Shown one piece after another: positions 28,033-37,632 of a stretch of DNA of 64,000 bases. The stretch lies in the NCBI RefSeq assembly GCF_011007365.1, contig NZ_WFKM01000001.1:558001-622000 (forward strand), written 5' to 3'. The DNA is from Sphingobacterium sp. xlx-96. Its GTDB lineage: Bacteria > Bacteroidota > Bacteroidia > Sphingobacteriales > Sphingobacteriaceae. The notes beneath the pieces are model-generated. The model was not told the DNA's origin, searched no databases, and was given only the letters and a program-made list of their open reading frames with translations. How positions within the stretch are numbered: the first letter of the stretch is position 1; the number at the start of each line of letters is the position of its first letter. The position numbers were made by a program, and so were the translations under genes.

Positions 28033-30342
28033 TTAAAATGTAAAGTTGATTTTTACCGAAATGTTGCGCCCTAAGGCATGGGCATAATATCTAAATCTAT
28101 CCATATAGTCTTTATACGCCTTATTGAATATGTTTTCTGCGCCTATTTGTACTTCCATTTTTCTGTGCTTTTCCATACTGATGGAAGAAGCTATAATAGC
28201 ATCAAAGAGATGATATGAAGGTGGAGGCGGGGCAAAATCGGAATTGGGTTCGTATCGAGTCTGTTTTGCCTGAAAATGATGCTTGACCTTAATGTAACTG
28301 GGTATCCCTTTTGCGTTGATATGGTAAGCCAACGCATGTTGTAGCCTTGTTGCTGGAATATTCGGTAAGAATTGCTCTTTTGTTATATTTCGAGCTTTTA
28401 CGACAGATAGGTTCAGACTATAATGTAAGTTTTGACGCATCTCCATAGTTAGAGCCAGATCGGCACCATAAAACAAAGCACGATCTTGTTGGTGTTGAAA
28501 TAGAGGGAAGGTGCCTCGGATTGTCTGTCTTGTCGAGTCAGGTACGGGTTGACTATAGATATAGTTGTCAATGACCTGTGCAAAAACATCGATATTACCG
28601 TTTATGGCTCCTTTGTGAACCAAGAGGGAGTTTACCCATTTTAATCCCTTTTCGCTCTCTAGGCTTTTATTTCCGACTTCATACGTGCCTGTACCATGAT
28701 GTATCCCATCACTGTATAGTTCATTTGCCGAAGGTGCACGCCAAGCTAGACCAACATTACTTTTCCATGTAAATACAGAATTCAAGCGATGACTAATGCC
28801 TGCTATACCGGATATGTTGTGAAACTCCTTACGGTCCGTCATTAAATATTGAGGGATCGATCCGTCGGGATTAATCTCCTCGTAGTTATAGCGATAGCCA
28901 GCTGCATCAAAATACTTGTAGTCGTATCGTATACCGGTTTCTATCAAACAGCTCTTTACCGGTATTTTTAAGCTAAAGAATGAACCAAAACCATGATTTT
29001 CGAAGTTAGGGATAATGGGAGTAGAGCCCGTGCCAGGTACATTATTGTTTAATTGCATACTACCTGATATACCAGTCGTAATTAGTGGTCGACTATAGAC
29101 GATCTCGATTTGCTGCGTGTTTAAGACAATGTCAGCCATCGGTAAGTCATTTTCGGCTACACGGCGCAGATCAAATTCTCTTCTATGATTACGTTGTATG
29201 CTGTATTGAGCCTCGATATGGCTATTATCACTTATATAGTGTTTGTATCCTACTTTACCAAGTTGATGCGTCACGCGTTGTTTTGGTGCTTCTATCTTAT
29301 TGGTAAAACTATATTCTTCAAATGGTCTGCCATTAGCGATCCGTGCTAAGATATCTTCTTTTGAACCAATATGGGCGCCTTGAAATACCCCTAGTGTGTT
29401 GCCAACATGGCTGAAATACATGTTGATCACATTCTTCCCTAATGTATAGGCAGCATACATATTTCCATTGATTTCTTTATTGCCCGTGTTACCAAGGTAA
29501 TAGGATGCAGATTTCATGTTGCCATGATTGTTGGTTGTCAAACCCGCGCGGTAAGATAATTTGTTTAGTGTCCCCTCTAGTTTACTATTTACCGTCATTC
29601 CTCTACCGTTACTGTTTAGGATAATGGAGCTGTTACTTAGCGCGTACCTGTCCGGATGGATAGGCGCAGCCGATAATTTCACAATTCCTCCTAGCGCATC
29701 GGGACCATAACGCACAGCGTCGGCACTTTTAATAATGCTGATTTCTTCTGCTGAAAAAGGATCAATTTCTGGAGCATGATCCGTACCCCACTGCTGACTT
29801 TCGTGTCGTACGCCCTGATTTAATAATAGGAGTCTATTTCCATATAATCCATTAATTACAGGTTTTCCATTGTTAGCTCCGGTTTTGAGTACACTCACAC
29901 CGGCAATGTCACTAAGGACATCTGCTAGGTTTTTTCCTTGGCTTTCTGTTCGCTGTTGTTTATTCAGCATGGTCGAGCTTCTGGAATTCGCATCAGTGGT
30001 GTTAGCAGTTACAGTTACTTCCTCAAGCTGCTTTACAATTCGATTTAATGCTATCCTGATTGTTGTGTCTTGACTTAATTTAAGAAACATCTCGTGTTCT
30101 GTATATGACCTATGATAGAAGGAAATGGAGGAATTGCCTTCACAGACTTTTTTAAATATATATTTACCCCGCCCTTCGACCTTGGCAGATTGATCATTCA
30201 GAAGTACTTGGGCGTCCGAAATGTTATGCCCAGTCTCCGCATCGATTAATTGAATGTGGATAGTCAACGGACAATCTTGGGCGTAAACAAGAGTATTCAA
30301 ATATAAAACTCCTTGAAGAAGTAGAAGTATAACACCTCTCAT
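28033..30342 (-). CDS. TonB-dependent outer-membrane receptor, probable metal uptake
   Basis: The ATG at 30342 gives a signal peptide (MRGVILLLLQGVLYLNTLVYAQ); the frame open to 30444 was not used. The protein is about 769 residues. An N-terminal carboxypeptidase-regulatory-like domain leads to the plug (VLSDIAGVSVLKTG, then GADALGG-like YGPDALGGIVKLS) and a 22-strand barrel. It would take up a ligand across the outer membrane with TonB energy. It lies between a Cys/His-rich protein and a His-rich lipoprotein, which suggests a metal. WGTDHAPEIDPF in the plug resembles zinc-type receptors, but I would not name the metal. Confidence 0.88.
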   Translation of the reverse strand: MRGVILLLLQGVLYLNTLVYAQDCPLTIHIQLIDAETGHNISDAQVLLNDQSAKVEGRGKYIFKKVCEGNSSISFYHRSYTEHEMFLKLSQDTTIRIALNRIVKQLEEVTVTANTTDANSRSSTMLNKQQRTESQGKNLADVLSDIAGVSVLKTGANNGKPVINGLYGNRLLLLNQGVRHESQQWGTDHAPEIDPFSAEEISIIKSADAVRYGPDALGGIVKLSAAPIHPDRYALSNSSIILNSNGRGMTVNSKLEGTLNKLSYRAGLTTNNHGNMKSASYYLGNTGNKEINGNMYAAYTLGKNVINMYFSHVGNTLGVFQGAHIGSKEDILARIANGRPFEEYSFTNKIEAPKQRVTHQLGKVGYKHYISDNSHIEAQYSIQRNHRREFDLRRVAENDLPMADIVLNTQQIEIVYSRPLITTGISGSMQLNNNVPGTGSTPIIPNFENHGFGSFFSLKIPVKSCLIETGIRYDYKYFDAAGYRYNYEEINPDGSIPQYLMTDRKEFHNISGIAGISHRLNSVFTWKSNVGLAWRAPSANELYSDGIHHGTGTYEVGNKSLESEKGLKWVNSLLVHKGAINGNIDVFAQVIDNYIYSQPVPDSTRQTIRGTFPLFQHQQDRALFYGADLALTMEMRQNLHYSLNLSVVKARNITKEQFLPNIPATRLQHALAYHINAKGIPSYIKVKHHFQAKQTRYEPNSDFAPPPPSYHLFDAIIASSISMEKHRKMEVQIGAENIFNKAYKDYMDRFRYYAHALGRNISVKINFTF

Positions 30343-30451
30343 AGATAATATTTTTCGATAAAAAGCATCCTTGAGGACATAGCTATAGCCTTGCTTGATG
30401 GTAATTCGTTTTAAAAAGTTATGCGGACAATAAATGACAGGCAAACAGAGA

Positions 30452-30772
30452 TTATTGGAGCGGGGGGCCTTTATTTGAGATTAAAAGACGAATAATATCT
30501 ACTAATATGGAATCGATAGAAATATTATAGGGTATGTAGAAAAACGACGGCATATAGCTCAGTTGGAAATCAGAACTATGGGAGGTGGTATTTGGGAGAT
30601 GGATGTAATAACAGATAGCACATTCATCTTGGTTATTTAGCCCGTCGTGATGATGGCAGTTTTCAGCATCTTTGCCGTCGCATTCCGTATGTTTATGTAA
30701 AAGCAAACTCCCCGAAACCCACAGGTGGATTATGGTAAGTAATAATGAAGTTGTTTTTACGAGGAGTTGCAT
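30452..30772 (-). CDS. Small Cys/His-rich membrane protein at the head of a metal operon
   Basis: The 106-residue protein has a hydrophobic start (TTSLLLTIIHLWVSGSLLL), then a cluster LHKHTECDGKDAENCHHHDG and further on DECAICYYIHLP. Five cysteines and about seven histidines in a short stretch look like a metal-binding site; some DUF2946-type proteins are similar. It is the first gene after a strong promoter, with no more than about 3 bases of leader. It precedes the TonB receptor. Role unproven. Confidence 0.7.
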   Translation of the reverse strand: MQLLVKTTSLLLTIIHLWVSGSLLLHKHTECDGKDAENCHHHDGLNNQDECAICYYIHLPNTTSHSSDFQLSYMPSFFYIPYNISIDSILVDIIRLLISNKGPPLQ

Positions 30773-30778
30773 GTGTTA

Positions 30779-30810
30779 CAAAGATATTTCAATTGCATCA
30801 AAGTTGCAAA
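30779..30810 (-). promoter_or_regulatory. Promoter of the metal operon
   Basis: On the minus strand TTTG (30807-30810), a 20-base spacer and TATCTTTG (30779-30786) match TTTG/TAnnTTTG. RNA would start at about 30772-30775, at or just before the ATG at 30772, so the message is nearly leaderless. Confidence 0.72.
30793..30809. promoter_or_regulatory. Palindromic operator-like site within the promoter spacer
   Basis: TTGCA (30793-30797), 7 bases, TGCAA (30805-30809) form a 17-base inverted repeat covering the spacer and the -33 element. A repressor bound here would block polymerase. Zur or Fur-like sites are often of this kind, but the sequence alone does not name the regulator. Confidence 0.5.
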
Positions 30811-30835
30811 TTAAAATACACATTGTTGCATCAAC

Positions 30836-31735
30836 TTATGATCTCGGATGAAACTGTGTTATGACAGACTGTAGATATTCCTTGTCTATGTGCGTGTAAA
30901 TCTCTGTTGTAGTGATGCTTTCATGTCCCAGCATGTCTTGTACCGCACGTAGATCAGCACCTCCTTCGACCAGGTGTGAGGCGAAGCTATGACGAAATGT
31001 GTGTGGACTGATTTGTTTTTTTAAGCCGATTTGAGCCGCAAGATCTTTTATGATGATAAATATCATTACTCTAGAGAGTGCCGCGCCCCGACGGTTTAGA
31101 AACACAAAATCTTCATGTCCCGATTTTATATTTTGTTTGCTTCGTATTTCTTTTAGATAGATTTTTAAGTGTTTAATAGCTTGATTACCAATAGGAACTA
31201 AGCGTTCTTTGTTGCCTTTTCCTTCTATTTTAATGAATTCGATATCCAGGAAAAGATTTGAGATCTTTAATCCGATCAATTCGGAAACACGAAGGCCACA
31301 ACCGTAGAGTACTTCGAGGATCGCTTTGTTTCTGGCGCCTTCTGGAGTCGATAAATCTATCGCAGCCATTAAAGCATCGATTTCTTCAAGATTTAACACG
31401 TCAGGGATTTTTCGGACTAGGCGAGGAGCTTCAATCAACTCCACGGGGTTGTTTTCTAAATCATGCTCTAGCTCTAGGAAGTTGAAGTACGCTTTAAGTC
31501 CTGAAAGAAGCCTTGCTTGGGTAAAAGTTGATATGGCGAAAGTATTCATCCATGTTAGAAATTCTTGAATATCTCGTGGCGAGAGCGAATACAGATCGAG
31601 TTGTTGATCTTCACAGTATACGCTCAACTTTTGAACATCATTCAAGTATGCAGATATGGAATTTTCAGAGAGATTTCTTTCGAACTCCAAGTATCTCTTA
31701 AAATCTTTAAATGTAGTAAACCAATCCATATACAA
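30836..31735 (-). CDS. xerD: Site-specific tyrosine recombinase XerD
   Basis: The 299-residue protein resolves chromosome dimers at dif with XerC. The N-terminal SAM-like domain (LSENSISAYLNDVQKL) is followed by the catalytic domain with GCGLRVSEL (Arg), KGNKERLVPI (Lys), HTFRHSFASHL (His-x-x-Arg), GHESITTTEIYTH (His and Tyr). The length is standard. The first ATG (31735) and MDWF (31729) are both possible starts. It is divergent from the M16 peptidase gene. Confidence 0.93.
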   Translation of the reverse strand: MYMDWFTTFKDFKRYLEFERNLSENSISAYLNDVQKLSVYCEDQQLDLYSLSPRDIQEFLTWMNTFAISTFTQARLLSGLKAYFNFLELEHDLENNPVELIEAPRLVRKIPDVLNLEEIDALMAAIDLSTPEGARNKAILEVLYGCGLRVSELIGLKISNLFLDIEFIKIEGKGNKERLVPIGNQAIKHLKIYLKEIRSKQNIKSGHEDFVFLNRRGAALSRVMIFIIIKDLAAQIGLKKQISPHTFRHSFASHLVEGGADLRAVQDMLGHESITTTEIYTHIDKEYLQSVITQFHPRS

Positions 31736-31823
31736 AATTAAATATTGTAAAATTATTACTGTTTAATATGTTTACTAAATTTTTAATTTTAATTTAGCAT
31801 TAAATTAAAACAAATTTAAATTA

Positions 31824-34691
31824 ATGAGATTCTTAAAACCTTTAGCTGTAGCATTTTTATTGCCTGCTACTTTTGCATCTGTTGATGCATCACCGTCACA
31901 TATTTCACTATTAGCAAAGGATGCTAAGCATATCTTAGCGCAAGATACTTTAAATTGGCAAAATAAATTGCCTTTTGACAAGGAAGTTACTGTTGGTCGG
32001 TTGAAAAATGGATTTAAGTATTATATCCGTAAAAATGTAGAGCCCGAAAAGCGTGTTACTATGTATCTAGGGTTAAAAGTAGGGTCTATACTAGAGACTG
32101 AAGAAGAGCGTGGATTGGCTCACTTTTTAGAGCATATGAACTTCAATGGTTTAAAGCATTTTCCAAAAAATGATCTCGTTAACTATTTACAAAAGGCCGG
32201 CGTTCGTTTTGGATCGGATTTAAATGCATACACTAGCTTTGAAGAAACTGTGTATCAGTTACCGATACCTTCAGACGACCCTGAACTACTAAAAAATGGA
32301 TTACAGGTGATGCGTGACTGGGCACAGGATGCTTTGTTAGTTACTGAGGAAATCGATAAAGAGCGTGGTATTATCATGGAAGAAATGCGCGGAAGTAGAG
32401 GTGCTTCACAGCGTATGCAGGATAAGTTTCTTCCCGTATTACTAAACGGGTCATTATATGCCAATCGCTTGCCGATTGGGACAGAAGAAGTTGTAACGGG
32501 TTTCAAACCGGACTTGATCCGTGATTTTCATGCTAAATGGTATAGACCGGATTTGCAATCTATCATCATTGTAGGTGATATTGATGTGGATCAGATGGAG
32601 AAAGAAGTTATTCGACTTTTTTCGGACATGAAGACACCAAAGAACCCTGAAAAACGTACGGAACATTCCGTTAAGCTCCTGAACAAAAATCAGTTCTTAG
32701 TGGTAACAGATGCAGAAATGCCTTCTACAGTGGGGCAGATAATTATTAAACATCCCGAGGAAAAAGTCAATACGGTCGGTGATTACAGGGTGTCGTTGAT
32801 GAAAAATATTTTTAATCAAATGATCAGTTCGCGCTTGCGTGAAATCAGTCAGCAGCCGAATCCACCATTTATTCAGTCTGGTATAAATATTAGTTCACTT
32901 TTTGGAGGATTAGATAATCTTTCTATTTCCTTCGTGGCAAAGCCAGGAAAGTTTGAGGAAGGTCTTAAAGCGACAGTTCGTGAATTGGATCGTTTCCAGA
33001 AATTCGGATTTACAGAGTCTGAATTTAAAAGAACTGTAGCTGCTTTTGCAAAAAGTAATGAGACAGTATATAAGGAAAGGGACAAGAAGAAATCTGATGG
33101 ATATGTGGGTACTTATTTGCAGCATTTCCTGAATGATGCACCTGCTTTGGGTAATGAGGATCGATATCAGATCACCAAGCAATTATTACCAACCTTAACG
33201 TTAAAAGAAGTCGAAGCCATTGGAAAACGTTTTTATGTAGATAATAATCGGGATATTATCATTCTTGGACCAGAGAAAGATAAAGCTAATCTTCCTCAAG
33301 AAGCACAGGTAAATGCTTGGCTAGCCGAGGTCGATAAAGAGAACTTGACAGCTTACGAAGATAAAGTATCAGCGCTTCCGTTACTAGCCAAACAACCGGT
33401 AAAAGGAAGTGTGAAGTCGACAAACGAAATTGCTGGGATTCAAACGAAAGAGCTTGTTTTGAGCAATGGAGTCAAAGTATTATTGAAGCCAACAACGTTC
33501 AAAAATGATCAGATTTTAATTTCAGCATTTAGTCCAGGTGGGACCTCACTATATTCCGATTCAGAATACCTGACAGCTTCCAACGCAGCTGCTTTCGTAA
33601 ATGGTTCGGGAGTTGGACAATTAAATGCAATTGAGCTTAGAAAATATTTGACGGGCAAGAATGTAAATGTATCTCCTTATCTCGGAGAGCGTTCCGAAGG
33701 GCTGTCTGGATCATCTGATAAAGAAGGATTAAAGACTGCATTTGAAATGATTTATGGTTACTTTACCGAACCAAGATTAGACGATGATGTGTTCCAAAGC
33801 GGAATCGCACGTACGCTTTCTTCAATGGAGAATAGAGAAGATGATCCTAATTTTGTTTTCTCTGATGCCATGTCAAGAACGTTGTACTCGGATAATGTCC
33901 GTAGAACTATTCCTTCGCCAGAGCAAATCAAAACAATAAATCAAAAACGTGCATTGGAGATTTTCAAAGAGCGCTTTGCCGATGCATCAGACTTTACGTT
34001 CACGATTGTAGGATCGTTTACCGAAGAGGAGATCAAACCTTACTTGGAACAGTATCTAGCAGCATTACCAAATCTGGGAAGAAAAGAATCCGCCAAAGAC
34101 TTGGGGATAGTAGAACCAGCTAAAGGTGTGGAGAAAGTTGTGCGTAAAGGAAAAGAAGCCAAAGCGCAAGTGCAAATGTCCTACTATGGAGACTATGCGT
34201 ACGCTGAGAAAGAGAATATGAATTTTGATGCATTGGAGAGTATTTTATCCATTACTTTATTGGAGCGCCTTCGCGAAGACGAAAGTGGGGTGTATGGTAC
34301 AGGAGCTAGAGGATCTTCATCTAAATATCCAAAAGGGCGCTATAGCTTTAGTATCGGCTTTGGTACGAGTGTAGATAAATACGAGTCTTTGATCAATTCC
34401 GCTATTGATGAAGTGAACAAGATTAAAGCAAATGGTCCAAAACAAACTGATTTGGATAAATTTGTAATTGAGCAAAAGCGTCAGTTAGAATTACAGTTAA
34501 AGGAAAATGGTTTTTGGTTGGGGCAGATTTCTAGCGCTTACCAAAATAACGAAGATCCTACTTACATCCTTCGTTATCTGGATGAATTGAATAAGGTTTC
34601 AGTTCAATCTGTTAAAGAAGTAGCAGAGAAGTACCTAAAATCCGATCGCCTCTTCAAGTTTATTTTATTGCCTGAAGAGCAATCTAAATAG
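31824..34691 (+). CDS. M16-family (pitrilysin/insulinase-like) zinc peptidase
   Basis: The 955-residue protein begins with a signal peptide-like stretch (LAVAFLLPATFASVDAS) and contains the inverted zinc motif HFLEH (about residues 100-104), with the distal Glu in a later helix. Two M16 domain pairs follow: the first about 50-490, the second about 520-950, where the catalytic site is usually lost. It would clip peptides in the periplasm. A near-perfect terminator follows the stop. Upstream is AT-rich with no clear promoter. Confidence 0.93.
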   Translation: MRFLKPLAVAFLLPATFASVDASPSHISLLAKDAKHILAQDTLNWQNKLPFDKEVTVGRLKNGFKYYIRKNVEPEKRVTMYLGLKVGSILETEEERGLAHFLEHMNFNGLKHFPKNDLVNYLQKAGVRFGSDLNAYTSFEETVYQLPIPSDDPELLKNGLQVMRDWAQDALLVTEEIDKERGIIMEEMRGSRGASQRMQDKFLPVLLNGSLYANRLPIGTEEVVTGFKPDLIRDFHAKWYRPDLQSIIIVGDIDVDQMEKEVIRLFSDMKTPKNPEKRTEHSVKLLNKNQFLVVTDAEMPSTVGQIIIKHPEEKVNTVGDYRVSLMKNIFNQMISSRLREISQQPNPPFIQSGINISSLFGGLDNLSISFVAKPGKFEEGLKATVRELDRFQKFGFTESEFKRTVAAFAKSNETVYKERDKKKSDGYVGTYLQHFLNDAPALGNEDRYQITKQLLPTLTLKEVEAIGKRFYVDNNRDIIILGPEKDKANLPQEAQVNAWLAEVDKENLTAYEDKVSALPLLAKQPVKGSVKSTNEIAGIQTKELVLSNGVKVLLKPTTFKNDQILISAFSPGGTSLYSDSEYLTASNAAAFVNGSGVGQLNAIELRKYLTGKNVNVSPYLGERSEGLSGSSDKEGLKTAFEMIYGYFTEPRLDDDVFQSGIARTLSSMENREDDPNFVFSDAMSRTLYSDNVRRTIPSPEQIKTINQKRALEIFKERFADASDFTFTIVGSFTEEEIKPYLEQYLAALPNLGRKESAKDLGIVEPAKGVEKVVRKGKEAKAQVQMSYYGDYAYAEKENMNFDALESILSITLLERLREDESGVYGTGARGSSSKYPKGRYSFSIGFGTSVDKYESLINSAIDEVNKIKANGPKQTDLDKFVIEQKRQLELQLKENGFWLGQISSAYQNNEDPTYILRYLDELNKVSVQSVKEVAEKYLKSDRLFKFILLPEEQSK

Positions 34692-34692
34692 G

Positions 34693-34728
34693 AAATAAAA
34701 GAGGGGCACATGTGTCCCTCTTTTATTT
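34693..34728. terminator. Bidirectional terminator
   Basis: A near-perfect 36-base palindrome: AAATAAAAGAGGG (34693-34705) and CCCTCTTTTATTT (34716-34728) around CACATGTG. It ends M16 and the convergent gene. Confidence 0.9.
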
Positions 34729-34738
34729 TTAAGAAGCT

Positions 34739-35383
34739 TTAAAGCCCTGTTTGTTCATGTTTGAAAACCCGCTGTTGGTGTTTCCAATCTTTAACATGTT
34801 TTGCTCCCAATTGTTCTCTCCGTGAATATTCAATTCCCAAACATTCAAAGACAGCTATTGAACACAGGTAGGCAATGAACTCTTTGGATTTATGAACTAG
34901 TTTTTTTTCAAAAGTTAGCCTCTTACTTGCAGGATTTGCTATGTAATAACTTATCTTTAGTTTTCGAAGGTGAATCACATTAATCAAACTATCTAATAAC
35001 TCCTCCCAAAAGCCGATATGCTGCTTGATTTCCTGCAGCAAAATAGATTCACGAAGCCTGTCAAGAGCTGGTTGTGTAGTTGGTTTTTTTGATGTATATA
35101 TTGTTTTATTCTTAATATAAGGATGCGTTAATCCCTGATGGACTATTAATGTAAAAGAGCTGTCAAACAATTGGATTGATGAGATTGTGTCTGATACAGA
35201 TTTCCCCATTGCAATCCATTTATTCAGATCTTGACTTTTGAGGTAAGATATCAATTCATCTTGCGATAGGCGTGCCGCTACCGCGATATGTATGACATCT
35301 TTTTCTTGTCTTATCAATGAAACCCCTCTTTCGTTTTCACTTATGCTGATGTAGTAGGTTTTACCTTCAACTTCTATGTACAT
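34739..35383 (-). CDS. Protein of unknown function, possible degenerate YgjP/DUF45-like
   Basis: The 214-residue protein has no signal peptide. The beta-rich N-terminus (YIEVEGKTYYISISENERG) and the middle (ESILLQEIKQHIGFWEELLD) recall the layout of YgjP-type metallopeptidases. However, the place where HExxH would be has KEFIAYLCSIAVFECLGIE, with no zinc histidines. If it belongs to that fold it is inactive. It is alone, convergent with the M16 gene. I do not recognise it with confidence. Confidence 0.6.
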   Translation of the reverse strand: MYIEVEGKTYYISISENERGVSLIRQEKDVIHIAVAARLSQDELISYLKSQDLNKWIAMGKSVSDTISSIQLFDSSFTLIVHQGLTHPYIKNKTIYTSKKPTTQPALDRLRESILLQEIKQHIGFWEELLDSLINVIHLRKLKISYYIANPASKRLTFEKKLVHKSKEFIAYLCSIAVFECLGIEYSRREQLGAKHVKDWKHQQRVFKHEQTGL

Positions 35384-35578
35384 TATAAAATCGTTACCTT
35401 ATAATTTAGTGATGATTTGCTATGTTTGTAGGTGTATGAAACCATGACAAGAATATGTATTTACAAATGTAGTGAACAGAATTTGATATTGTTTATTGTG
35501 TTTAATAGATAATTTCTGAAAATTAGTATAATCCTAAAGTCTGTCATAGTTTCAACAACATTAATAAATATAAAATCG

Positions 35579-37582
35579 ATGAAAAAAGTAATTGTACTTA
35601 CAGCCGCTTTAACAAGTGCTGCGTTAGCTTTTGCGCAGCAGCACCAAGCTATTAATCTGTCTCTGATGGATCAAGCAATACGTCCACAAGATGATTTTTA
35701 TAATTATGTAAATGGTAATTGGATGAAGTCTGTCGAAATTCCTTCAGACAAAGCCAGATGGGGTTCTTTTGATGAGTTACGCGAGAATACAGATATAGCG
35801 GTATTGAAGATTTTAAAATCATCATTACAAACTAACTTTACGATAGGTTCTGACGGACAAAAGATTGCGGATCTTTACAAATCGTTTATCGACTTTGATA
35901 CAAGAAATAAACTTGGTGTACAACCGATCAAAGAGCAATTGAACAAAATCGACGCTATAAAAAACTTAAACGATCTGACTGCCTATTTTGTATCTTATGG
36001 TCGCGAAGGGGGAAATCCTTTTTATGGTGGATATGTGGGAGCTCACATGAAGAACTCAAATATGAATGCGGTCTATCTTGGAGGTGGAGGTCTTGGCTTA
36101 GGACGTTCATATTACCAAAAGGTTGATAAGAACAACACCAAAATACTAGACGACTATGCCAACTATATTTCTACATTATATGCAAAAGTAGGTCAGCGTA
36201 CACGTGATCTGAAAGGTCCCAAAGTTGTTGCGTTTGAAAAGTCTATTGCTTCTTACTTGAAAACCATTGAAGAGTCTCGCGATGCTCAGAAAAGATACAA
36301 TCCAGTAGCCGTGAAAGATCTCGGTAAATTAATAAAGAATGTAGATGTGGCACAGTATCTAACCAGTATGGGCTTCAAAGCAGACACTGTCATCATAGGA
36401 GAACTTAACTATTTCAAGAATTTAGATAAGATTGTTAACGAAAAGAATATGCCTGTTATTAAGGAATATCTAAAGTTTCATGTGATGAATGATGGCACAT
36501 CTTATTTAACGCAGGAATTGGATGAGTTAGCTTTTACCTTCTTTGGACAAAAGTTAAAAGGGCAAAAGGAGCAAAGGGCATTGGACAAGAGAGGGCTGGA
36601 GTTTGTTAATGAAAACGCAGGTGAACTATTAGGCAAGCTTTATGTTAAAGACAATTTCCCACAAGATGCTAAGATTGCTTGTGAGGAGCTCGTTAGTTAT
36701 CTGGTAAAATCTTTTGGACAACATATCAATGACTTAACCTGGATGTCTCCGGTTACAAAAGTGAAGGCTTTAGAAAAATTATCTAAATTTAATGTGAAGA
36801 TCGGTTATCCAGACAAATGGAAGGATTACTCCAAGTTAGCTGTCAGCAATTCTTTGGCAGACAATATTCGTAATATACATATTTGGACTTTTGAGCAAAA
36901 TCTGGCAAAACAAGGTAAACCTGTCGATAAAGCCGAGTGGGGGATGAGTCCGCAAACTGTTAATGCGTATTACAGTCCGCTGTACAATGAAATTGTATTC
37001 CCTGCTGCAATTCTACAGCCCCCTTTCTACGATTACAAGGCGGATGCTGCGGTTAATTTTGGCGGTATTGGTGCTGTCATTGGTCATGAATTATCACATG
37101 GATTTGATGACTCTGGCTCGCAGTACGATGGAAATGGAAATTTGAACAATTGGTGGACAAAAGAGGATAAGGCAAAGTTTGACGCAGCAGCAAATGCATT
37201 GGTGGCGCAGTTCGAGTCGTACGAGCCTGTACCGGGGGTATTTGTCAATGGACGGTTTACATTAGGCGAAAATATCGGTGATCTTGGTGGATCTTCGGTG
37301 GCTTTTGATGCGATGAAGATGTATCTTAAAGACAAAGGAGACCCAGGTAAAATCGATGGATTTACTCCACAACAACGTTTTTTCCTTTCATGGGCGACTA
37401 TCTGGCGTACAAAAACAACCGACGAATTTGTAGTGAATCAAGTAAAGACAGACCCACACTCACCAGCCCAATATCGTGCTTTTGGGCCTATAATCAATCT
37501 TGATGGATTTCATGAAGCTTGGGATACCAAAGCCGGTGACAAGCTATATGTACCAAAAGACAAGCGTATCGTTATATGGTAA
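35579..37582 (+). CDS. M13-family (neprilysin-like) zinc metallopeptidase
   Basis: The 667-residue protein has a signal peptide (MKKVIVLTAALTSAALAFAQ). The N-terminal M13 helical domain starts LMDQAIRPQDDFYNYVNGNWM. The catalytic block VIGHELSHGFDDSGSQYD has His503, Glu504 and His507, and GENIGDLGG supplies the third zinc ligand (Glu). VNAYYSPLYNEIVFPAAIL is the family substrate-binding strand. It would cut short peptides in the periplasm. The gene is monocistronic, with a shared terminator behind it. Confidence 0.95.
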   Translation: MKKVIVLTAALTSAALAFAQQHQAINLSLMDQAIRPQDDFYNYVNGNWMKSVEIPSDKARWGSFDELRENTDIAVLKILKSSLQTNFTIGSDGQKIADLYKSFIDFDTRNKLGVQPIKEQLNKIDAIKNLNDLTAYFVSYGREGGNPFYGGYVGAHMKNSNMNAVYLGGGGLGLGRSYYQKVDKNNTKILDDYANYISTLYAKVGQRTRDLKGPKVVAFEKSIASYLKTIEESRDAQKRYNPVAVKDLGKLIKNVDVAQYLTSMGFKADTVIIGELNYFKNLDKIVNEKNMPVIKEYLKFHVMNDGTSYLTQELDELAFTFFGQKLKGQKEQRALDKRGLEFVNENAGELLGKLYVKDNFPQDAKIACEELVSYLVKSFGQHINDLTWMSPVTKVKALEKLSKFNVKIGYPDKWKDYSKLAVSNSLADNIRNIHIWTFEQNLAKQGKPVDKAEWGMSPQTVNAYYSPLYNEIVFPAAILQPPFYDYKADAAVNFGGIGAVIGHELSHGFDDSGSQYDGNGNLNNWWTKEDKAKFDAAANALVAQFESYEPVPGVFVNGRFTLGENIGDLGGSSVAFDAMKMYLKDKGDPGKIDGFTPQQRFFLSWATIWRTKTTDEFVVNQVKTDPHSPAQYRAFGPIINLDGFHEAWDTKAGDKLYVPKDKRIVIW

Positions 37583-37596
37583 ACTGAAATAATAAA

Positions 37597-37628
37597 AAAT
37601 CGGAGCCGTCTACTCAGCTCCGATTTCT
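37597..37628. terminator. Terminator between M13 gene and small coiled-coil gene
   Basis: AAATCGGAGC (37597-37606) and GCTCCGATTT (37617-37626) form a 10-base stem with A/T flanks. Confidence 0.85.
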
Positions 37629-37632
37629 TTTA

